DNA of 64,000 bases, from positions 24,635,942 through 24,699,941 of the forward strand of contig CM067343.1 in NCBI GenBank assembly GCA_034190875.2. Direction: 5' to 3'. The notes below the pieces were generated by a model. The model was not told where the DNA came from, did not search any database, and saw nothing but the letters and a program-made list of their open reading frames with translations. How positions within the stretch are numbered: position 1 is the first letter of the stretch; every line of letters starts with the position of its first letter. The translations under genes were made by a program, and so were the position numbers. Positions 34,558 through 55,829 of this stretch are shown here, piece after piece. Source of the stretch: Urechis unicinctus (taxonomy: Eukaryota > Annelida > Polychaeta > Xenopneusta > Urechidae).

Positions 34558-35150
34558 ATGATACTACATGCTGATGACAACCAGCAACAAAATTCAGTTA
34601 AGGCCAGTCCACCTAATTTATTATACCATATGCATAAAATGATAGGAAGCATCAATTCCAAAATCATGACATACCTGCAGGGCATCTTGTTCCTGTATCC
34701 TGTATCTCGTACTAAAGATATTTTATCACTCAAATAACAGTATGTTAACAGTCGTTTAATAATTTTTGCAGGATATTTTATATATCCTGTGCCATTGCAC
34801 ATCAATCATGATGATTAAATTTTGCGGGCACATTATACAAATAATGCTTATGCAATTCTGCTCACAAATACCAACAATGTCTTATTCAATAGAAATGGCA
34901 AAATATATACACCAGTCCAACATATATATTTACAAAATTAATTCTCAGCAAGCCACAAAGAGGAATCATATAACAGTGTTTGAGTTTCACCACAGCTTAG
35001 CTTACCTCAGACCCATTTAACATTCAAATTAAGTCATAAAGCCATACACATGCTGGATGATTTGAAAATAAAAATGGTTAATAATGTTGTTTAACATCAC
35101 TTTCAACATCAGAGGTCATATTGTGGCGGTTACCTCACCAATGATGTTTA
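34558..35150. other. No gene recognised
   Basis: AT-rich flank of the P2X7-C-type remnant. Short frames at 34539-34805 and 34766-35020 have no recognisable motif. Confidence 0.45.
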
Positions 35151-35157
35151 AGATGAT

Positions 35158-35292
35158 AGGTCCACAACTGTGGTCTAGCAGGGAGGTCCACAACTGTGGT
35201 CTAGTTTCCCAAATGTGGCAAGTTCAAATCCCACTGTGTGCTATGCACGGTGGTGCCATTTGGGCGATAGGATCTTAAACTCCAATGTTTGT
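35158..35292 (+). mobile_element. Candidate tRNA-derived SINE
   Basis: It contains GTTCAAATC, which fits the RNA polymerase III B-box consensus, preceded by an A-box-like TGGTCTAG segment. GGTCCACAACTGTGGTCTAG is present twice in direct orientation (about 35159 and 35186). No other copy was noticed in the window. Confidence 0.4.
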
Positions 35293-35534
35293 TCGTCATC
35301 TTACACCACCAGTTTGAAATGACCTTTGATGTTCAAAGTGAATTTTAACCCCAATATTTACCATTTATTTTGTAAGTATGATGATAAGAAATAGTTATGT
35401 CCTTGTGCACTTGTTAACAGATAGGTAAAATTAAATGTTACAAGCTTGACTTAGCTATGGCCAAAGCTGAAAAATAAACAGAGCTTAGATATTACTTGTA
35501 AACAAGCAAATATCAATCGGCCAACCACCAATAT

Positions 35535-35620
35535 AATGCTTAGGCCACCACCATCAACTCCATCACCACCCCTCCCCTACCCCATCACCACCACCACCAT
35601 CATTCATCATCACCTTTAGA
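35535..35620. repeat. CAC/CAT-rich trinucleotide tract
   Basis: Imperfect ACC/ATC repeats on the plus strand. No open reading frame is associated. Confidence 0.6.
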
Positions 35621-35939
35621 TACCTTACTACATGACTCATCTAAAGAAGAAACCTCTCCATATGCTGCCTCTCAGCCTCCTCCTTGTCAGGGTAGTCATA
35701 CATTTCAGCAAGTGCACCTGGTTCATTGGTCATCACGGATGTACTTATTGATACTCGTGTGCCTGTCGGTGATGATACAGTCCAACTGGAGTCCTTAGTC
35801 ATCCAAACGAAATGACATGCTTCGTTTGAGGCCCTAGATGCGAATTATTGCAGTACTGGGACTCACATATTCGCACAATGATGATCCAGACTGGAAGACA
35901 TAAGGGTAAAGTTATTGAAGCAAATTTGACAGTAAGAAA

Positions 35940-36680
35940 AGTTTTTTGGGGTTTTATTTTTTTTTTTTTTTTTTAAAATGAAGTTTTTTTTTTTTTTTTG
36001 AGCACTGACATGCAATCACCGAGGATTGTTTAGGACAGTGGACAAGCTACTGTCAGGCTAGCATACATCTACATATTGCAGCCTGACGAGACAAATCTAT
36101 ATGTTATCTGTGAAACAGCCTTATAAAACTTGAGACGCCCCACACTGATCACTACCGGCCATGTAATTTTTTCTTTTTTAGGCAAGTGCAAATTCTGTTT
36201 TCAAAATCAGTACGGAAACATAACTAATGAATTCTAATTCGACTTTCATATGGGAATTGTAAGGATGAGTATACTTACAGATTCTCAGAAAGATGGATCA
36301 AAAAACGCTTATGGATTTCTGTAAATAGCGATAAATTAGTACGACAGCTAGTTAAAGAAACGGCGTTGTGGTTAACATAGAATTCTGGTGACATATGAAA
36401 ATGTTTTTCTTCGGTTGTGGTTCGGGAAGTTTGTTTTTTATGTAGTTTTTTTTCTGGTTTGTTTTTAGTCTTCTGGTGAAATGTTGACGTCACTGCGTTT
36501 TTTTTGATTTTTTTTATGTGTGGTCTGGAAGTTCCGGAATGTGTTTTTTTTTTTTGTTTTTTTTTTGTTTTTACGTATTGCGTCGGTTTTTGTTTTTTTT
36601 GCGAATTTTTTGATCAGAAAATCGCGTTCTATAAGATCCCGAAAATTCATATTTTTTATTTTTTTTTTTTTGCACTTTAA
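35940..36680. repeat. Poly-T and T-rich low-complexity DNA
   Basis: Two long T runs at about 35957-36000 and a T/G-rich stretch at 36405-36675. Minus-strand frames here are Lys-rich artefacts. The T tract at 36655-36671 abuts the damaged FTP exon, perhaps a retroposed poly-A tail in minus sense. Confidence 0.6.
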
Positions 36681-36724
36681 CAGAGATTATTTGTACTTAA
36701 AATACACAATCTTTCACAACTCAC

Positions 36725-37999
36725 CAACTGTGATAACTTCATAACCCATCACAACCATGTCGCATATATTGATAATGTCTGGTTTGGAAGCCGCCATTTT
36801 TTTTGAATACTGACATAGCGACCAATGGTAGTAGAGCTGTTCATGTCAGTGTAGCCACTGCTGTTTGTATGTAACACGACCATGGTAATAGAGGCATAAG
36901 GTATGTTAAGTTTGTATGTTTATATGATATGTATGTATGTATTTGTATGTATGTGAAGTTTATGTATGTATATGTTTGTATGTATGTATGTATGTATGTA
37001 TGTATGTATGTATGTATGTATGTATGTATGTATGTATGTATGTATGTATGTATGTATGTATGTATGTATGTATGTATGTATGTATGTATGTATGTATGTA
37101 TGTATGTATGTATGTATGTATGTATGTATGTATGTATGTATGTATGTATGTATGTATGTATGTATGTATGTATGTATGTATGTATGTATGTATGTATGTA
37201 TGTATGTATGTATGTGTATGGCATGTATGTATGTATGTATGTATGTATGTATGTATGTATGTATGTATGTATGTATGTATGTCTGTATGTATGTATGTAT
37301 GTCTGTATGTATGTATGTATGTCTGTATGTATGTATGTATGTATGTATGTATGTATGTTAGGTAGGTAGGTAGGTAGGTAGGTAGGTAGGTAGGTACTGG
37401 TATGTACTTTGTTTACGATTACTTGTAGGTACATGAACAAAATAGTCATTGAAAATTCGAAACGAAGCTTCTGCTCTTAAACCAATCCACTAAGATATTT
37501 TTCATTAACTTACTATGGCCATCTAATCGATTGAATAGGGTTATCATGTAGATGTGGTAATTTCCTTGAAGGTCCACGCTCCACCAAGCGTTCCCTTCAC
37601 CAACAGCTGTATGGGAGCAGGTTGTCTCGTGTTCGCTCTTTGATGACGGTAGCTTGCCGTCTACAGAGTTATTAGCATACCACTTGTCATACACTCCTTT
37701 CTGATTGACGACTTTGTAGAGGGCTACATTTCCTGATACCAGACCCATTTAATGAGTATTGATCATCAAGCACACACCGTTCTTTTAATTTACAAATCAG
37801 ACAAACAAAGGGTATAATGTGTCACCGATTCGACATCCGGGTCCTTGCCAGTCAAACCTGGTCTCGTTACCAGCAGGTCGTGGTTGCCCATCTCTACATC
37901 CATCAGGACACACACCTGTCTGGTTGTCACATGTAGCATTGTCCGCACAGTTACAAGGAAATGTACAGTCACCTGAGCCCCCGAAGATACACATCGTAC
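36725..37999 (-). pseudogene. 5' exons of gene III: EGF-like and FTP, second FTP exon broken
   Basis: Exon 37999-37826 (174 nt) is an intact EGF-like module (CNCADNATCDNQTGVC, CRDGQPRPAGNETRFDW). Exon 37732-37514 (219 nt) is an intact first FTP half (GNVALYKVVNQKGVYDKW, WWSVDLQGNYHIYMI, LFNRLD). The second FTP exon (about 36905-36725) has lost its first 50 nt to the ATGT array and carries two frameshifts and a stop, though LCLYYHGRV and IGRYVSIQ are readable in different frames. No signal exon is identified immediately upstream. Skipping the bad exon would keep frame to 32612. Confidence 0.75.
36905..37395. repeat. (ATGT)n then (AGGT)n array in the FTP intron of gene III
   Basis: About 440 bp of ATGT with a few CTGT units, ending in about nine AGGT units. 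It has replaced the 5' end of the adjacent FTP exon. Confidence 0.95.
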
Positions 38000-38629
38000 C
38001 TGAAAGATAATGCATTAAGCGCTCACAATATCACGTCTCGTTCTATTGATGTTGTGCGAGGATCTATGTAAGTCATCTTCAAGTCTATGAACTGTTTCAG
38101 TATTCGCATATAAGTCAGCGAAACATAACAATTATCGGTCTGTGGTTACTCGGTGTTAAAATCTATTACCCTGTGGTCCATCTGCAGGCAGCTAATTCAT
38201 ATTCTGTGACGAGAAATTTAAATTGCAAATAAATTCTATATGGATAAAATGGTTTCTGAAATCACAATTAAGTACAATGGCCAATTCACAAGTGCACTAA
38301 ATGTAACCTTCTGTTGACAGGGACATCAGATTTAGGTCTGTAAATGTCACTTTCAAGCACTTAAACTGTTTTAGGATTAAACTTATTGTCCCGGTAGTCG
38401 CGCTCTGTTAGGGGGCATGTTTATTCAAACAAAAATATATAAAGTCATTCTGGAAGGCTGCAGCTATTAAGTGCAACAAACTAACCTGTAACATTCCATA
38501 CAACTATATACTCTCCAGTATGATTTGTAATTAATACCTTAAGCTTCACATATGTCAGTAATATGAAATGTCTGCAAGCAATGGCATAGTTCCCATGTTG
38601 TCAGACAGAATAATATATGTCTAGTATTT

Positions 38630-38828
38630 CCTAAACTTGATACATTCCTTGATACTACCGAGAAGATTTCATATATGTGCTGCAAAGTTTCTCTTGCAGT
38701 TCTAAAACCAAACTAGATTGTATGTATTCTCTCTTTATTGCATGACCTTGTGGTATCTTAGCTCTTCTGTAAAGTCGTACCTGATCCGTGATTCGCATTG
38801 AGAGCGCAAATGACGACACAATTATTGA
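38630..38828 (-). repeat. Conserved intron-1 block of gene III
   Basis: Closely matches 17480-17690 and 48530-49190. At about 38825 the homology stops at GACGACACAATTA, where an unrelated reading frame begins, marking an insertion breakpoint. Confidence 0.6.
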
Positions 38829-38829
38829 T

Positions 38830-39411
38830 TGCAACTTTTCTTGCATTGCGGTTGTGGGGGCGTGAAGTACAGTGATCGGGTTCCATGCTATGGATGGAAT
38901 GTCTTTTCTTGTTGGATTTGGATTTCCAGCGAGAATGGTTTCTTGGTGCCTATCGAGTACATGTCTCTGCCGATTTTGTCCTTGGATGTTTCGAATATTT
39001 TTTTGCATTCCTCGAGTATTTTCCATAGCGCTTTGGTGGTCCATACCACAGATATATCCTTTCTTCACTGCTACCACTTGCCTCGCTGATTTCTCCTCTC
39101 CTTCCCGGCAGCAATATCCGAGTACAATACGGGCCCCGATATTCTTCGCTTCTTTGTCTGTCTTTCTATCTACGAGTTTTTCTAGGACGCTTTCTTTCGA
39201 TTTCTCCAGAATCTTTCTGTGGACCATATTGGCCTCTGCTATGGTTTGCAGCTCTAGCAATCTGTCTTCCCAGATCTTCTGCTCTTTGGCGCTCTTCTTC
39301 CTGGTATCTCCGATTGGCTTCCCTCCATAGTTCTGTGTTCTGGCCATCAGAGAGTTCCTCAACACGCTTCTGTTGGTTTTGGGTGGAGAACATAGCTATC
39401 TCTCGCTGCAT
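38830..39411 (-). CDS. Charged coiled-coil open frames of an inserted element, unrecognised
   Basis: Two overlapping minus-strand frames (39411-39166 and 39365-38655) are rich in Arg, Glu, Lys and Gln, for example REANRRYQEEERQRAEDLGR and then WEDRLLELQTIAEANMVHRK. The second holds SKESVLEKLVDRKTDKE and a Cys pair. They probably represent one protein split by a frameshift near 39170-39365. It is inserted into the intron-1 block and next to a coiled-coil tail (39440-39490) of the Polinton-like family. Function unknown. Confidence 0.4.
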
Positions 39412-39439
39412 CGATATTGTATGGGTCTCTTTGCAGTGA

Positions 39440-39960
39440 GCTGGTGGAGTGCGTGAAATACCTAAAAGATCTTGTTGAATTTAGGGTTCGACCAACACGG
39501 GTGTAATTTTGCCGCCGATATTCTGGGCTGTCGAGGAGTGGGGGGTCGCACTAAATCTTGTAATACCATGGGAACGAAAGGTTTCTGTTCTGGTAGCGTC
39601 ACCAGCCTCAACGGTATCCTTGGCCGAGATGTGCTCACACATTATGATGCTCAATTAAAGTACATAGTGACTAAACGGTAGTTGAAATCGCATGTAAGTT
39701 CTCAGGACAATTCACAAGTGCACGAAATATAGCATTCTTGTGACAGGGACACCTGATTTAGGTCGATATATGTCACTTTCAATCACTTACACTGTTTTAC
39801 CATGAAACATATTGTCGCTGATAGTGTTTGAATGTTGAAACATTGTTCTTTGTTTGCGTGGTGTGGCGAGCGACTGCTGGCATTCGAATCAAGTCCTGTT
39901 AGGGGGCATGATTGTTTAAATCAATGTTTAACTGCAATATTCCATGCAACTTTTTTCATT
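39440..39960 (+). mobile_element. Element fragment matching 18345-18740
   Basis: CCATGGGAACGAAAGGTTTC...GGCCGAGATG at about 39565-39635 matches 18397-18463, and ATTGTTCTTTGTTTGCGTGG at about 39840 matches 18660. Upstream it carries the ECVKYLKDLVEF coiled-coil end. No function is assigned. Confidence 0.55.
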
Positions 39961-40084
39961 GATATATTTTGCTAATAAAACGTTTACCTTCACAAAGGTC
40001 ATTAATACGAAATGTCGGCAAACTATGGCAGAGTACTCATGCTGTCAGACAGTAAAATATGTCTAGAGCGTAATGGTATTTCTT

Positions 40085-40205
40085 AAACTTGATAGATTCC
40101 TTGTTTAAACTGAGAGGGTTGCATCTATCTCGCTGTTCTAGAACTAAACAAGATAGCACGGGTTCCATAATTTGCTCTTTATTGCGATGACCTCCAATAG
40201 ATACA
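40085..40205 (-). repeat. Partial copy of the intron-1 block, 3' of gene I
   Basis: TTGATAGATTCCTTG, GAGAGGGTTGCAT and CTCTTTATTGCGATGACCTC match 48535-48570 and 49100-49130. It lies just 3' of the gene I tail exon, marking the end of the duplicated gene unit. Confidence 0.6.
40178..40183 (-). terminator. Possible polyadenylation signal of gene I
   Basis: Minus-strand AATAAA about 100 nt past the TAA at 40284-40282. Confidence 0.5.
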
Positions 40206-40281
40206 TATGAATAATAATACAGATAAAACACCTTACTATGGTCCGTAGAGCATTACATATCATTTTCGTCAGAAAATGCAG

Positions 40282-47897
<7,616 letters not shown>

Positions 47898-48579
47898 CTG
47901 AAAGATAATGCATTCAGCGCTCACAATATCACGTCTTGTTCTAATGATGTGGTGCGAGTATCTATGTAAGTCATCTTCAAGTATATGAACTGTTTCTGTA
48001 TTTACAGATAAGTCTCCAAAACATAACAATTATTGGTCTCTTGTTTGCTCGGCGGCGTAGGATCCGTTACCCTGTGGTCCAGCTGCAGGCAGCTACTTCG
48101 TATTCTGTGACGAGAAGTTTAAATTTCAAAAAGATTCTATAGTGAAATCACAATTAAGTACAATGGGCAATTCTCAAGTGCACTAAATGCAACTGGTGAC
48201 AGGGACATCAGATTAAGGTCACAATATGTCACTTTCAAGCATTTAAACTGTTTTAAGATTAAACTTATCGTCCCGGTAGCTGGCAGTCGAGTCGCGCTCT
48301 GTTAAGGGGCATGTTTATTTAAACAAAAAATCTATAAAGTCTTTCTGGAATGCTTAAGCTCTTTCCTAAGTGCAACAAAACTAACTAGAAACATTCCATG
48401 CAACTATTCACTCTCCGATATGATTTGTAATTAATACCTTAAGCTTCACACATGTCAGTAATATGTAATGTCTGCAAGCAATGTTTTCAGACAGAATACA
48501 ATATGTCTGGAGCGCATTGGTATATCTTAAACTTGATAGATTCCTTGATACTACCGAGAGGGTTGCATATATGTGCTGC

Positions 48580-49055
48580 TCTTGTGTAAAACTAGTATTT
48601 CTTAGCCTTTCTTGCTTATGCCCGCTCTTCGCTCTAGTACTGTTACTCACTGCCTGTAGTTGCTGGAGTGGGGATTAGCAAGAGGTAATTAACGCGAGTC
48701 CTGAAGTAGATATGCTTATTTGGTTTATTCAGATTTCAACAATGAAGCTCCCTGGAATCTCGCGGTCCGAATCGTTTCTCTGACTAGGTGATCGCCATGA
48801 CTAACCCATCTGGGCTCCTTATTAAGGGTCCCGCGATAGGCCAGGCTAAAACAATCCCCACGTGACACGGCGAGTCCACTTAGAGGATGTACTCGCTTGC
48901 TGTGAGGATTGCTACAATCAGGGTTACACCCCTCCCAAAGAGTGGTGTGATGTAACCCGGGCTCTCGTGCTGATAACTAAGGGAGGTGGGGTGGGGGGGG
49001 GGGGGTTTGGGTGGGCTTTTTAAGAACGTATGAGCCAGAATAGTATTATAACACT
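48580..49055 (-). mobile_element. LTR-like insertion in the intron-1 block
   Basis: The stretch interrupts homology with 38680-38720. In minus sense it has an AATAAA near 48725, a TGTAACCC...AGTAACA pair of ends (about 48932 to 48641) and a GC-rich interior, which suit a solo LTR. A GGGTTACA/TGTAACCC inverted pair flanks 48921-48960. A G-run follows at about 48990-49010. Target-site duplications were not found, so the type is tentative. Confidence 0.35.
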
Positions 49056-49358
49056 TGCAGTTCTTGATCTTAACTAGATTGTATGGGTCCCCATAATTCG
49101 CTCTTTATTGTGATGACCTCTTGGTATCTGAGCTCTTCTCTAAAGTCGTGCCTGATCCGGGATTCGCATTGAAAGCGCGAATGACGACAAAATTATAGAA
49201 CGATTTATAGAAACAAATATATTTTCCGCCTGGTATTATTGTGTATCAGGAAGTGTCACTTTGATGATACAAAGCCTGAAGAGAAGCTTTGACGATTAAA
49301 ATCCTTGTGATTTTAGGGTCAACCAGCAGTAATGTGGGTATGTGGTACAGAACATTTT

Positions 49359-49425
49359 CTCGCGCCAGATGGTTCTCCAACTCGAATATTGCAACAATGT
49401 AGTATCCAATTATAACGGCAGCCAT
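49359..49425 (-). pseudogene. Signal-peptide exon with lost splice donor
   Basis: Starts ATGGCTGCC (MAAVIIGYYIVAIFELENHL). Where the other copies have GTAAGT, this one reads on into AAAATG, so the donor is gone. It lies upstream of copy B's intron-1 block (48530-49330). Confidence 0.6.
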
Positions 49426-49569
49426 AACTGGAATAACTACTGTTCCAGATGCTGCTGACTGCATAACTTAACTATTATTTTCCGGTTAGAAAAGCACGTG
49501 ATTGCCAAGTAAAAACAGCAACAGCTGAATATGCACTGGGAAAATTTTGTAATATAAACGCACTTTAAG

Positions 49570-51455
49570 GCACTCACTCACCTGTGACCAACTTAAAGCT
49601 TACATACTAAAAGCAGACTAGTTAAGGGTGCTAAAGGAGGGGCCACTTGCAGTAGCCCAAATCGGATATCTGGGAAGTTTGTTCTCCCGCATAAGGCTAT
49701 AATTTTCCCAGGCGGGCGAGGGTGGTAGGCCATCCCTGGAAAATGTTTTGAAATATTTGGGAGTCTCTATGAAACGGTGCGAAATTTAGACAAATTAAAT
49801 GCATTCTTTTATGCCGACTAGGCACCGATTTGCAACCGAGTAGCGTTGCTGTGCGCAGTGAAGACTTTGGAAGATTTATATTATACAGACAAGGTTTGTA
49901 AGGCGTACAACAGCGGAGGTCATGCAGTAGTATAGAAAGTAGCGGTTCTGGCACACTGCCCCTCATCTACACTATTCTCTCCGAAACAGCGTACAAATCG
50001 TCTACACCACCCTGAGCCCAGAGGAAATAAGCCACAGAACAAAATAGAATACTTTCCACAACAATTTACAATATACCACCGGAACCACTAAGGGGCAAAT
50101 TTTTGCTACGGCTGCCCTGTTTTCGACTATTTTTTTGTGGCCCATTCAAACCAACAAGCCCTCCATTCCAATATTCTACAAAGTCTCTCCCAATGGTTTC
50201 TTTGTTCTGCCCCAAGCAATCGATTTGCCTGCCCTCACCTCACTCCATGTAGAAAGTGTCACTCCCAGATAGCGTAGGCCAGGATGCAGTGTCCCGAATT
50301 GGGGTAGGCTTGGGGGTTCCAAATGGTTCTTTGTTATTTTCAAGACATTCCATGCAAATGCTATGTATCCATCAATTTGCAATATTGTCGATAAAACTCT
50401 AGAGTAGCAGTGGTTCCTACATTGGTTCCATGTGTCTGTGTCATCTTCCAGAACCGACAGATTGTCGCCTATTTCCTCCTCTACAGATTCCATATCTGTT
50501 GTAATAGTGTCTACCTTTGTTTCTGGTATGATAATAATTAATAATGTATGGGTTTTTGCAGTAGGCCATATCTACACGAAATATGGCGCAGTTATGGAAA
50601 CCAAAATCTGCTGCAGCCCACAATACCGTTTTCTATCGTAGTCTGTTGCATCGAGCTTTGTTTGGATTCCTATGGGTGTACCAGGCCACGAATATTTCCC
50701 CCAAAGATCTATTTGCTACAACCAGGCAGCGATCCAAACAATTTGCTAGATTTGTCCATTGGGCTGCTGGTGGCCGTACTAAGAAAAGGTTATGGCTGGC
50801 GAGGAATGCAGCTGTCTCTACCACCAGATATCCAATAGATAGCAATTTGTCTCCATCTTCGGTGTACACATAGATTGTGGTTTTGCAGCCCCATTATTGA
50901 ACATCTGGGTGGAGAAATGTTTTGCAGAGGTGGGCATTTGAGCAATCTGCATATTCTGCTAGATGCCCTCCCACATGCTTCCGAACCTCTCCTACTTCGA
51001 AATTGAAGACTACTTTGTTGTATTGCTTGGTGCGGATTTTAAAGCCTCCGTTGGTCCCCACCTAAGTGCAAACGTGGTTTCCCACGCTATCGGTATTTTC
51101 CAGTATTGTTGGACTGTCCTCTTTGTCGATATTGTATTCTTACCTTCAAGCTGGAAGTTTTGCTCCAGCAGAAAGGATACTAGAGTATTTCGATCCAGCA
51201 CGCCGGAGAAATCATGTCTATAGTCGAGAGAAGCTGCTCTTGGATCGTTTCTATCGGAATTTCGGAAACGTCCACTTTTGCTACATTGTATCCGTGTATG
51301 TGCCAGAACCGCTACTTTCTATACTACTCATTCAGACGGGTTGGAAGAAGAAGAAAGTTATATAGTGCAAGAGAACGAATATTAGGAAGTTGAATTGAAT
51401 GATACTGAGATTGATTTGGAGTCTAAAAACGATGACCTGGTGGAGTGCGTGAAAT
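49570..51455. mobile_element. Mobile element with unrecognised broken frames, between two signal exons
   Basis: The left part (49570-49790) matches 25640-25860. Minus-strand frames between 51250 and 50130 (for example 51201-51010, 50869-50633, 50623-50441 and 50493-50176) form an interrupted protein trail with VDVSEI, a charged RTVQQYWKIP segment and VGEVRKHVGGHLAEY. A capsid-like protein was considered, but no family is secure. GTGCCAGAACCGCTACTTTC occurs inverted at 49935-49960 and 51300-51325, bracketing the frames. The right end carries the ECVKY coiled-coil tail. Probably a Polinton-like relative. Confidence 0.45.
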
Positions 51456-51686
51456 ACCAAGAACTTTACTAGATTGTAGATGTCCGATGATTTGGTATCT
51501 TAGCTCTTCTGTAAAGTCGTACCTGATCCGTGATTCGGATTGAGAGCGCGAATGACATGGAACACTGTAGACAAATACCTTTTCCGCCTGGTTTTATTGT
51601 AAATCGGGAAACGTCGCTTTGATGATACAAGCATCGCCCTTTTAGGGACAAGTAGCAGTTATGTAGGTATACTGTAGTTCACTTAC

Positions 51687-51753
51687 CTCCCAAGAGATGG
51701 TTCTGTAACGCGAATATAGCGGCAATGCAGCATGCAACGTTAACGGCAGCCAT
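51687..51753 (-). other. Signal-peptide exon, probable exon 1 of gene I
   Basis: 67 nt, starts ATGGCTGCC (MAAVNVACCIAAIFALQNHL), ends phase 1 before GTAAGTG. It is the only intact signal exon upstream of copies A and B, 3.8 kb from the first EGF exon of copy B, with the intron-1 block following at 51480-51660. Confidence 0.6.
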
Positions 51754-51829
51754 AGCTGGAATGACGACTGTTCAAAATAGCAATTACTTCCTGGTACTTT
51801 CAAACAGAGAAGTTACCTGTTTTGCTTGT

Positions 51830-52990
51830 TTCGTGTGTTAGTGAAGATCTCTGAAGAAAATTTACTAACATCTGCGTTTAAGTGCAGAAGATGGAGTGAA
51901 CTTTGTGGATTAGGTTTGCATACTGCATCGATGCAGTCAACGAATACGAGAATATGAGCTGAAGAAAATATTTATCGAGCTTCAACAAGAACAGAATAAT
52001 TGGTCTAAATATTTTCGTGAATTGAGACTATTTTGATTATTGTTTGTAGATTATAGCAAAATATGAATGTCGGTTGTAGGATTCAACAATTGAAAGGGGG
52101 TGAGGAAACTTGGATGGAATTCCAGAATCATGAAATCATTCTAAAGAATAATCTTGCCCGAGCAGGCAAGGCTACCTGTGGACCCATGAGAATTGGAAGT
52201 TGGTGAGTGAATCTAATATACGCTCACAATTAAGTTATATCCTGGTCTGCGTGCTTGACACATCTTTCTTCAATTTTCCGTAAAAGATCCATTCGAAATT
52301 CAACAGTAAAAGTAAAATACTTTAGATAAAGATATATATAAAATCTTCGCCTGGAGTTTGCGTTCGAGATTCAACAAACTCGAGTGCGTATCGTGTTTAT
52401 CATATATCACCTACCAGGGTACAAGAGAGACAATGCTATAAATTGAATCAATAAAATGAAAGTTAATAATTCCAGATATTTAACTTGCATGAGCATTTCA
52501 TACATGGTACACGATATTTAATTAATGAATGTGGATGACATTTGTACATATATCGTGTAGTAACCCATATATAAATGTGTTACAAACAAAATTTGTGAAT
52601 AAGGGTGCCTTCATTATTTATCTGCCGGGAAGGGTCGGGTTTCCTTTCATTAACCCAGTCCAAATTATTTTGACCATCCCCCTGAAAACTGTACAACAGT
52701 CTCCCCAAGTGTAATGGTGAAATTTGTATGACCTCCCCACAAAACTGACTTGAAATATATTGCCATATTTTGCACTAATTTCATTCGTGGGAAAATATAC
52801 ATTTACACTTGTATTAAAACATCACTTCAAAGTGAAATGCCTTGTCTTTCAGTTTGCATTCGCACAGAAGAGAAAACAATTTCGCCCTTTTTTAACTTTG
52901 GCATTGACAAAGCAGCTCCGAATTATGCTGCTCTTTCAGACAATTGACGTTATATCTTTAAAAGCTTCTGGTACTAAGTAAACTCAAAGG
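51830..52990. mobile_element. Dispersed repeat R1, copy 2 (5'-truncated)
   Basis: Matches 56800-57930 and, in its left part, 24190-24610. Small frames at 52529-52981 are not conserved between copies, so it is judged noncoding. Confidence 0.7.
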
Positions 52991-54540
<1,550 letters not shown>

Positions 54541-55829
54541 GCAGAACACCAAACTTGTGCTTCATGCAGACAGATCCCTAATCGATCGCGCCCTAGAGAT
54601 GAAGCCACAGGAGAAGTACTCCCAATGAAAGGCACAACACTTCTGTCAGAGGGTAAAGATGACATGGTGGGCATCCTCTACCGCCCCAAGACACAGGAGA
54701 CAAAACAGACTTATGAGGTTCTCCTCAGCTTCATACAGGCAGCTCTTGGCGATCAGGTATGTGTAGTTTTACTTAAGTGGAAGTGGTAGTTCCGGCTGAG
54801 TGGTTTATTGGTTTCAAGAGTGCCATGCGTTTGTGCCATTAGAATGATGAAGTAGATGGAACCATAAGTCGACTTGTTATTATAGACCACGTTTTATCCA
54901 TTACCTAGGCCAAGCTTTGTTGTGGAAATGTATCTTATACCTTTATGTTGCGTGTTAGTTGACCTGCTGTTTGTTGTTTTTCCATTCAATATGAGCTCAG
55001 ATGTTGTCTATTATTGTCTAGCTCTTGGTACGTAAAAAATGACCTTATAAGTGTTGCAGTCTGTGCATTTATGGACGTGATCTATTTTTGTGTCTAGCCA
55101 AGGGACATGCTCTGCGGCGCAGCTAATAAAGTCCTCACAGTGCTCAAGAATGACAGAATGAAGGACCATGAGAGGCACAAGGAAGCAGAAGGTCTGCTGG
55201 GAGGTCTTGCAGAGGAAAGGTCAGAGGTCAATTAATAGAAGAGCCTGATTTAACTGATGAATATGTGTGTTGCAATAATTCTTAATGAGGTCTTATACAA
55301 TCATAACAGAAAAACATCACCATTTATCAATCACTGACTTCATATGTATCTAGTCAATATTTCAATTATGTTTCACTAAGTATTAAAATAGCAAAGTTTG
55401 TAGTGTTGGGTTGATTTGACAACTGAACTTATTTCTCTATCAGATATGCTTTGCTGGTCAACCTGGGGAAGAAGATAACCGACTGGGGGAGCGAGGAAAA
55501 GATGTAAATTGATGATAAAATTGATGAGACATACGGAATCAATGTCCAGTTTGAGGAGTCAGAAGATGATGTGAGCTTCTCGTGATGTTAATTCATTAGC
55601 GTTTTTGGGGTGTAACACGTTTGATCACATAGGTAGGAGTGAAGGGGTTGGAATTTTAAGGGTATTGAATCTGTTTGTCTTTGCATGATGTGGGTACCGT
55701 TCCTGGATCTATTACTATTAACGAATGACTGTATAATTTTTTTCTATTATATGCGTTTTTTGCATAATGGTGTCTTGTTTAAAGATCAACATATACTTTG
55801 GGATCTCTAATATTAAAGTATACCAGACT

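Noticed and set aside
35158-35292. Functional tRNA gene
   Set aside because: A B-box-like element is present, but no cloverleaf with paired acceptor and anticodon stems could be drawn; treated as a SINE candidate.
36275-36744. Lys-rich / Phe-rich frames
   Set aside because: They come from a T-rich low-complexity tract.
49570-51455. Major capsid protein of a Polinton
   Set aside because: Order of short motifs was only loosely suggestive; no stretch was convincing enough to name, so it is listed as unrecognised.
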